From NCBI GenBank assembly GCA_964399165.1, contig CAYNPO010000003.1, positions 124,001 to 188,000 on the forward strand: a stretch of 64,000 nucleotides of DNA, written 5' to 3'. Of this stretch, positions 58,610-64,000 are shown in pieces. Made by a program: the position numbers and the translations under genes. This DNA is from UBA6144 sp964399165. GTDB taxonomy: Bacteria > Bdellovibrionota > Bacteriovoracia > Bacteriovoracales > Bacteriovoracaceae. The notes beneath the pieces were generated by a model. That model was not told the DNA's origin. It searched no databases and was given only the letters and a program-made list of their open reading frames with translations. How positions within the stretch are numbered: position 1 is the stretch's first letter; every line of letters begins with the position of its first letter.

Positions 58610-59521
58610 ATGCACCGTCGCGCCCTTTTGATCCTTGGGCTTTTGGCTACTTCGGCCGTCTTTGCCGTTCCCAACTGCCCTGGGCTCCAACCCTACGGGA
58701 CTGGTCGCTTCACGGGCCACCCCGCCCCCTTCCCCCAAACGGCCCATGAGCTCCAGGTGTGCGCGAGCTCCTTGCTGAATGGAAACCGCAGCGCGATCTC
58801 GCGGATCCTCCAAGACGGGAGCGTGCTGGATCGCTACCCCCGGGAGTACGAAGCGCTGTGGATGGTGGCGCGGATCGGCGAGCTCCCCTCCAGCCTGCGG
58901 TCGGATGATTTTTCGGTGACGGGAGCCCTTAACCTCATGTTGGCCCAGAATCCGATGAATGTACCCCAAGTGAACGCCATCAAGGCTCTGTATGAAAACC
59001 GCCGCAACTTCAACGTGCCGGGCCTGAGTGAGAACCAACTCATCCGTCTCATCATGGCCGGTGGGGACATAACTCCGCACCAGGTCCGCCAGCTCGGCCT
59101 GCTGGTGGAGCATGGGAGCGTCACACCCAACTTGAACGAGTTGGTGGAGCATACCCTCCAGTCCTGCGCCCGCTCACGCCTTAGCAGCAATAACGTCGAC
59201 CTCCTGGAGTTCTTCTATGGGAAGCTCCACGGGACCAAAAACCGCTTGGGCCTGTACGAGAATGGTGTTCACGACTCACTTGGGGGCGAACGAAGTGAGA
59301 TGGATGAAGTCGCCCGACTGCTGAGCAACGTCCAAATTGGCAGTGGGCAAATGGGCCGGATCAGAAACCACATAGAGATCTGGTGGTCTGACAAAAGCCT
59401 CGGCCGGAGCACCCGGCGGCTCCTCGGTGTGCTACAGCGAGAGTTGGAGAACAACGGCCCCATCTGCGAGCCCGCTGCGCCCACGTTTCGCCAACGAGTA
59501 ATCCGGGCGCTCGAAAGTTGA
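58610..59521 (+). CDS. Secreted protein, unknown function
   Basis: Encodes 303 residues from the ATG at 58610, which has an AGGAGG site and starts the signal peptide (MHRRALLILGLLATSAVFA); a longer in-frame reading to 58403 has no support. The mature part is mostly helical with four cysteines, two early (NCPGLQ, VCASS). No domain is recognised. The 272-base gap to the divergent 57618-58337 gene shows no other gene. It is convergent with the nfu gene. Confidence 0.65.
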   Translation: MHRRALLILGLLATSAVFAVPNCPGLQPYGTGRFTGHPAPFPQTAHELQVCASSLLNGNRSAISRILQDGSVLDRYPREYEALWMVARIGELPSSLRSDDFSVTGALNLMLAQNPMNVPQVNAIKALYENRRNFNVPGLSENQLIRLIMAGGDITPHQVRQLGLLVEHGSVTPNLNELVEHTLQSCARSRLSSNNVDLLEFFYGKLHGTKNRLGLYENGVHDSLGGERSEMDEVARLLSNVQIGSGQMGRIRNHIEIWWSDKSLGRSTRRLLGVLQRELENNGPICEPAAPTFRQRVIRALES

Positions 59522-59524
59522 GCG

Positions 59525-60088
59525 CTAGGCCTCGGGCGCGATGTAAACCTCAACCTCCGGGTTGAACTCATCGCGCAGGATCGAGCGAATCGCTTCCAAC
59601 GTGCCCGAGGTCGAACTCGGGCACGTGCCGCAGGACCCCTGGTATTTGATCAAGAGCACATTGTCCTTGTAGTCCTTCACCACCAAGTCCCCGCCATCGC
59701 CCTGCAGCCCCGGGCGGATGCGCTTGTCGAGGATGTCCTCGATGGTGCGCATTTCCGGTGAGAGGGCGGCCCGGCGCTCGGCCTCGGGGTCGGCCTGAGT
59801 GAAGTTGGGGTCATGGTCGGCGGCGAAGTTCTCGAGGCAGGTCTGCACCGCGGGCTCCAGGTTGTCCCAGTCCTCGAAGCTGAACTTCGAGACCGTCACC
59901 ACGTTCTGGAAGAAGTGGATCTGGTCCACGCCACGCAAATCAAACAGACACTCGGCCAGGGGGATGCCCTGGCAATCCCGGGCGGATTTGAAGGTGGCCT
60001 TGCCTTCGGCCTTCACGTCCTTGTTCAGGATGAACTTGAGGGCGTTGGGGTTCGGGGTGGGCTGGACGATGATTTCCACGTTGCTCAT
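59525..60088 (-). CDS. nfu: Nfu-type iron-sulphur carrier
   Basis: A 187-residue protein with an N-terminal Nfu domain (PTPNPNALKFIL, residues 10-22) and a C-terminal NifU domain with the cluster-binding CGTC (Cys153, Cys156) in YQGSCGTCPSS. It transfers [4Fe-4S] clusters to client proteins, as in mitochondrial NFU1. It is the last gene of the suf operon, six bases after sufS. Confidence 0.93.
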   Translation of the reverse strand: MSNVEIIVQPTPNPNALKFILNKDVKAEGKATFKSARDCQGIPLAECLFDLRGVDQIHFFQNVVTVSKFSFEDWDNLEPAVQTCLENFAADHDPNFTQADPEAERRAALSPEMRTIEDILDKRIRPGLQGDGGDLVVKDYKDNVLLIKYQGSCGTCPSSTSGTLEAIRSILRDEFNPEVEVYIAPEA

Positions 60089-60094
60089 AGATCC

Positions 60095-61306
60095 TCAGAG
60101 GAAGAGCCGTTGCGCCTTGCGGATACCGTCCGCCAGTTGCGCCACGTCTTGGTCGTCGTTGTAGGGGCCGAAGGAAGCGCGCACCATGGCGGTGCAACCG
60201 AAGCGGGCCATGAGGGGTTGGGTGCAGTGGTGGCCCGTGCGCACCGCCACGCCTTGCTGGTCCAGCACCTGTCCCAGGTCCTGGGGATGGATGCCGTCCA
60301 CGTTGAAGGCGAAGGTGGCGATCTTGTCGGCGCAGTCGCCGTAGACGCGCACGCCGGGAATCTCGCGCAAGGCCCTGCAGGCGGAGGTGAGGAGGGCGTG
60401 GTCGCGCTCCTGGATTTCCTTCCAACCCACCAGGGCCATGAAGTCCAGGGCCGCGCCGAAGCCTAAGACTTCGGCGATCACGGGGGTGCCCGGCTCGAAT
60501 TTCTCGGGCAGCTTGTTCCAGGTGATCTTGTCGAAAGTCACGGTGCTGATCATGTTGCCGCCACCCTGCCAAGGAGGCATGGCCTCCAAGAGCTCCTGGC
60601 GGCCCCACAAGACGCCCACGCCGTTGGGCCCGTAGGCCTTGTGGCCGGAGAAGGCGAGGAAGTCGCAGCCCAAGGCCTGGACGTCGATGGGGAAGTGGGG
60701 AGCGGCCTGGGCGCCGTCCAGCACCACGATGGCCCCGGCCTCCTTGGCGAGCTTGGAGAGTTTGGCCGCGTTGGTCTTCACGCCCATGGTGTTGGAGGCC
60801 ATGCTCAGGGCGAAGACCTTGGTGCGAGGGGAGAGGAGCTTCAGGAAGGCGTCTTCATTCAAGGTGCCGTCGTCGTTGAGGGGCACTTCCTTGAGCACGG
60901 CGCCCTTCTCCTGGGCCAGCTGCCACCAGGGCACGATGTTGGCGTGGTGCTCGAGTCCCGTGAGCAAGATCTCGTCGCCGGCCTTGAGGTTCGCGCGCCC
61001 CCAGCTCTGGGCCACCAAGTTGAGGGACTCGGTGGTGCCACGGGTGAAGATGACTTCCTCGCGGGCGCGGGCGTTCACGAAGGCCTTAACTTGGTCCCGC
61101 ACTTTCTCGAAGGCACTGGTATTCTCCTCGCTCAGCCGGTAGATGCCCCGGTGGACGTTGGAGGTATGCTCAGTGAGGTAAGCGTCCATGGCCTTGACCA
61201 CAGAAAGGGGTTTAAGCGCGGTGGCGGCGCTATCCAGGTAGGCCAGGCGCTGGCCGTTCATCTTCTGGGTGACCATGGGGAAGTGCTCTTTCCAATTGAA
61301 GCTCAT
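60095..61306 (-). CDS. sufS: Cysteine desulfurase SufS
   Basis: Encodes 403 residues from the ATG at 61306 that overlaps the sufD stop; an upstream extension is a shadow of sufD. It is a class II PLP desulfurase: Lys223 in AFSGHKAYGPNG and the active-site Cys361 in RTGHHCTQPLM, close to the E. coli SufS positions. It gives persulphide sulphur to SufBCD. No SufE or SufU partner gene is seen in the window. Confidence 0.95.
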   Translation of the reverse strand: MSFNWKEHFPMVTQKMNGQRLAYLDSAATALKPLSVVKAMDAYLTEHTSNVHRGIYRLSEENTSAFEKVRDQVKAFVNARAREEVIFTRGTTESLNLVAQSWGRANLKAGDEILLTGLEHHANIVPWWQLAQEKGAVLKEVPLNDDGTLNEDAFLKLLSPRTKVFALSMASNTMGVKTNAAKLSKLAKEAGAIVVLDGAQAAPHFPIDVQALGCDFLAFSGHKAYGPNGVGVLWGRQELLEAMPPWQGGGNMISTVTFDKITWNKLPEKFEPGTPVIAEVLGFGAALDFMALVGWKEIQERDHALLTSACRALREIPGVRVYGDCADKIATFAFNVDGIHPQDLGQVLDQQGVAVRTGHHCTQPLMARFGCTAMVRASFGPYNDDQDVAQLADGIRKAQRLFL

Positions 61307-62400
61307 GGGCGCTCCCGGAAGGCTTTGGAGAGTGCCTGGCGCAGCTCGGGAGAAGGCGTGTTGTGGAAGACCTCCTCCACAAAGGCCCGGGCCATGAGTT
61401 CCTTGGCGCGGGCGGGGGTGATTCCGCGGGAGAGGAGATAAAAGAGGGCCTCGTCGCCCACTTGCCCGGTGGAGGAGCCATGGGCGCACTTCACGTCGTC
61501 AGCTGCGATCTCCAATTGGGGCTGCCCCACCGCCTGGGCCTTCTTGGAGAGCAGCAGGTTGCGGTTCATCTGGCGGGCGTCCACCCGCTGGGCGTCCTTC
61601 ACGATCTGGATGCGGCCGGTGAAGCTGGCCTTGCTTTGGCCGTCCAGGTGGTTTTTGGCCAGCTGGTGGGAGCGGGTGTCCGCGTGCTCGTGGCGGATGC
61701 GGGTTGTGAGGTCGGCCTGGGCCTTGTCGGTGAGGGCGCACAGGGAGGCCAAGTGGGCCTCGGCATCTGCCCCCGCCAGCACCACGCCCACCTGAAGGCG
61801 CGCGTGTTTTCCGCCCATGTGCAGAAGCGTCTGGTAGAGCTTAGCACCCGCTTCCACGCGGTAATCCCAGGTTCCGATCTGGAGGGCATTGGCCCCTTCA
61901 CGGACCACCACCACATGTTCAACCGTGGCCCCGGGAGCGGCATGAATCCGCACCGCCGCGTGGGTGAGGCCGTCGTGGCTTCCAAAGACTTCTTGTTCGA
62001 CTTTCAAGCTAACGCCCGGAGCGACGTGCAGGTGCACCAGTCCAAGGGTGGCCTCTTGGTCCCCCGTGGCCTCCCGGCGCACGCGCAAGAGCAGTGGGTG
62101 GGCGGGGGAAGCGGTGACCCGCAGCTGGAGCTGGGGGCCCACTTCAGCGGGGAGGGCGGAAAGCCCATCGGCAAGGAACATGCCCGCAATCTGGGGCGCT
62201 TCGACGGCCTCGACGCCTTCGGGCAGGGAGGCGGTGAAGATCTGGTCTCCGCTCACCAGCACGTCGGCGGTGACAACCTCGATGGCGGCGGGACGAATCT
62301 CTGCGGGGAGCTGGGAGGGAAGGCCCGAGAAACGCCAGGCCTCATCCCCTTGCGGGGCCTTCACTTCAAGCGTGATGGGGGAGAATCCCGTCACCTTCAT
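61303..62400 (-). CDS. sufD: FeS assembly protein SufD
   Basis: A 365-residue beta-helix protein with the SufBD core end pattern ARQMNRNLLLSKKAQAVGQP, EIAADDVKCAHGSSTGQVG and FYLLSRGI. It forms the SufBC2D scaffold with SufB and SufC. The TGATG start/stop overlap with sufC and the ATGA overlap with sufS show a tight operon. Confidence 0.95.
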   Translation of the reverse strand: MKVTGFSPITLEVKAPQGDEAWRFSGLPSQLPAEIRPAAIEVVTADVLVSGDQIFTASLPEGVEAVEAPQIAGMFLADGLSALPAEVGPQLQLRVTASPAHPLLLRVRREATGDQEATLGLVHLHVAPGVSLKVEQEVFGSHDGLTHAAVRIHAAPGATVEHVVVVREGANALQIGTWDYRVEAGAKLYQTLLHMGGKHARLQVGVVLAGADAEAHLASLCALTDKAQADLTTRIRHEHADTRSHQLAKNHLDGQSKASFTGRIQIVKDAQRVDARQMNRNLLLSKKAQAVGQPQLEIAADDVKCAHGSSTGQVGDEALFYLLSRGITPARAKELMARAFVEEVFHNTPSPELRQALSKAFRERP

Positions 62401-63170
62401 CAGTGGACTCCTGGGGCCGTTAGCCAGTCGTAGCCCTTCTTTTCCAGCTCCAAGGCCAACTCCTTGCCCCCGGACTTAATGATGCGTCCCTGGTGCAGCA
62501 CGTGCACGTGGTCGGGGACGATGAGATCCAGGAGGCGTTGGTAATGGGTGACCAGGATGATGGCGTTGTGCTTGGAGCGCAGGGCATTCACGCCCTTGGC
62601 GACGATCTTGAGGGCGTCGATGTCCAGCCCTGAGTCGGTCTCGTCCAAAAGGGCCAGGCGCGGGTTGAGGATCGCCATTTGGAGGATTTCGTTTTTCTTC
62701 TTCTCGCCCCCGGAGAAACCCTCGTTCACGTCCCGCTCCAGGAAGTTCTCGCCCATTTCCAGCAGGCGCAGCTTCTGCCGGACCAGGTCGCGGAAAGCGG
62801 TCTCGTCCATCTTGTCCAGGCCCTGGTGGGCGCACACCTCGTTGAAGGCCTCCCGCAAGAAGTCCACGTTGGAAACGCCTGGGATCTCCACCGGGTACTG
62901 GAAGCCCAGAAAGACGCCCTCTTTGGCGCGCACGTCTGGCTCCATGGCCAACAAGTCCTGGCCGCGGCGGTTCACCTCGAAGCTTACCGTGCCGCCGGTG
63001 ACCTCATAGGCGGGGTGTCCCGCGATCACCTTGGAAAAAGTGCTTTTCCCGGACCCGTTGGGGCCCATGATGGCGTGCACCTCCCCGGCGTTCACGGTGA
63101 GGTTGATCCCTTTGAGGATCGGGTTGCCGCCCACGTCGGCTGTGAGGTTTTTGACTTCTAGAAGGCTCAT
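62400..63170 (-). CDS. sufC: FeS assembly ATPase SufC
   Basis: Encodes 256 residues from the ATG at 63170 (overlapping the sufB stop). An ABC-type ATPase with Walker A GPNGSGKST, signature FSGGEKKKNEILQM, and Walker B LALLDETDSGLD; the His switch is VTHYQRLL. It powers SufBCD. An in-frame extension upstream is a sufB shadow. Confidence 0.96.
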   Translation of the reverse strand: MSLLEVKNLTADVGGNPILKGINLTVNAGEVHAIMGPNGSGKSTFSKVIAGHPAYEVTGGTVSFEVNRRGQDLLAMEPDVRAKEGVFLGFQYPVEIPGVSNVDFLREAFNEVCAHQGLDKMDETAFRDLVRQKLRLLEMGENFLERDVNEGFSGGEKKKNEILQMAILNPRLALLDETDSGLDIDALKIVAKGVNALRSKHNAIILVTHYQRLLDLIVPDHVHVLHQGRIIKSGGKELALELEKKGYDWLTAPGVH

Positions 63171-64000
63171 CCTACGCTGTTCTCCAATTTCATCTCGATC
63201 AGTTTCACCGCTTCCACGGAGAATTCCAGGGGAAGGGTCTTGAACACGTCTTTGCAGAAGCCGTTCACGATCAGCGACACCGCCTTCTCCTGGGAGAAGC
63301 CGCGGGAGCGCAAGTAGAACACCTGGTCGGCGCTGATCTTGGAGGTGGTGGCCTCGTGCTCCACCACCGCGTCGTCGTTTCTCACGTCGATGGTGGGGAA
63401 AGTGTGGGCCTGGCACTCGTCGCCCACCAGCATACTGTCGCACTGGGAGTGGTTACGGGCGCCGGTGGCCCCGGGCATGATCTTGACCAGACCGCGGTAC
63501 ACGTTCACGGACTTCTCCGCGGAGATCCCCTTGGAAACGATGGTGGAGCGGGTGTTCTTGCCCACGTGGACCATCTTGGTGCCGGTGTCGGCCTGCATGA
63601 AGTGGTTGGTCAGGGCCACGGAGTAGAACTGGCCCACGGAGCCTTCACCCAAAAGCACGCAGCTGGGATATTTCCAGGTGATGGCCGAACCGGCCTCCAC
63701 TTGGGTCCAGCTGATCTTGGAGTTCTTGCCCACGCAGTGGCCGCGCTTGGTGACGAAGTTGTAGATGCCGCCCTTGCCTTCCTTGTCGCCGGCCCACCAG
63801 TTCTGCACGGTGGAGTACTTGATCTCGGCGTCGTCCAGGGCGATGAGTTCCACGATGGCCGCGTGCAACTGGTTCTCGTCGCGCTGGGGAGCGGTGCAAC
63901 CCTCCAGGTAGTTCACGTAGGAGCCTTCTTCGGCAATGATCAGGGTCCGCTCGAATTGGCCGGACTCCTTGGCGTTGATCCTGAAGTAGGTGGAGAGGTC
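63167..64000 (-). CDS. sufB: FeS assembly protein SufB, N-terminus beyond window end
   Basis: The frame stays open to base 64000 without a start: the visible part is the last 277 residues. It begins with DLSTYFRINAKESGQFERT, then LEGCTAPQRDENQLHAAIVELI, and ends with the SufB core YLRSRGFSQEKA. It is the main scaffold where clusters form. The rest of the gene, and any regulator upstream, lie outside the window. Confidence 0.95.
   Translation of the reverse strand, partial: DLSTYFRINAKESGQFERTLIIAEEGSYVNYLEGCTAPQRDENQLHAAIVELIALDDAEIKYSTVQNWWAGDKEGKGGIYNFVTKRGHCVGKNSKISWTQVEAGSAITWKYPSCVLLGEGSVGQFYSVALTNHFMQADTGTKMVHVGKNTRSTIVSKGISAEKSVNVYRGLVKIMPGATGARNHSQCDSMLVGDECQAHTFPTIDVRNDDAVVEHEATTSKISADQVFYLRSRGFSQEKAVSLIVNGFCKDVFKTLPLEFSVEAVKLIEMKLENSVG

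Overview
The window is a gene-dense, high-GC bacterial chromosome segment with no tRNA, rRNA, CRISPR array, insertion sequence or prophage that I could recognise, and no gap above about 300 bases. Several things point to the Bdellovibrionota (inference, no database search): a TIGR02147-family regulator, a histone-fold protein, many small signal-peptide proteins without recognisable domains, a CHASE2 adenylate cyclase and type IV pilus-type genes. The GC content is much higher than that of Bdellovibrio bacteriovorus, so a high-GC relative or uncultured lineage is likely. The organism respires aerobically: it has a 2-oxoglutarate dehydrogenase complex, aconitase, an oxygen-dependent HemF and a di-haem cytochrome.

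Layout. 1-11.8 kb: 3-hydroxybutyrate dehydrogenase (cut by the window start), small secreted proteins, a GntP-type permease, a YebC-family protein, CrcB, a D-Ala-D-Ala ligase-family enzyme, a small lipoprotein, a membrane FHA protein, a di-haem cytochrome and unknown proteins. 12-25.6 kb: sucA-sucB-lpd, a small prepilin operon, then acnA translationally coupled to an SDR, a dihydroorotase-family amidohydrolase and an EEP-family hydrolase. 25.6-31.4 kb: MltD-like LysM transglycosylase, an orphan RimB-type zinc protease, pterin dehydratase, gamma-glutamyltransferase and a sodium:solute symporter. 31.6-36.2 kb: a five-gene operon in which a TIGR02147 regulator leads three tandem secreted paralogues and a six-cysteine secreted protein. 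36.3-36.7 kb: a two-histone-fold (doublet) protein. 36.9-51.6 kb: a lipid locus. 51.7-60 kb: HTTM membrane protein, lipoprotein, CHASE2 adenylate cyclase, hemF and two secreted proteins. 59.5-64 kb: sufB(partial)-sufC-sufD-sufS-nfu.

The most distinctive part is the lipid locus. On the plus strand a FabF-type ketosynthase, a dedicated acyl carrier protein and a CrtI/CrtISO-like FAD oxidoreductase run directly into oleA-oleB-oleC-oleD; the junctions from the oxidoreductase onward are 4-base overlaps. A second, minus-strand operon 4 kb away holds another CrtI-like oxidoreductase, FabG, a FabZ-like dehydratase and a FabI-like enoyl reductase, again overlapping. Together they make an almost complete dedicated type II fatty-acid module beside the OleABCD head-to-head olefin pathway. 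My inference is that the module supplies an unusual (perhaps polyunsaturated) acyl chain to OleA for a long-chain hydrocarbon.

Regulatory features with direct sequence support include well-spaced sigma70-type promoters for sucA, the prepilin operon, acnA and the RimB-like gene (the last predicting a leaderless mRNA), an inverted-repeat operator candidate upstream of the TIGR02147 operon, a hairpin that contains the Shine-Dalgarno of the PilB-like gene, and several terminator-like hairpins.
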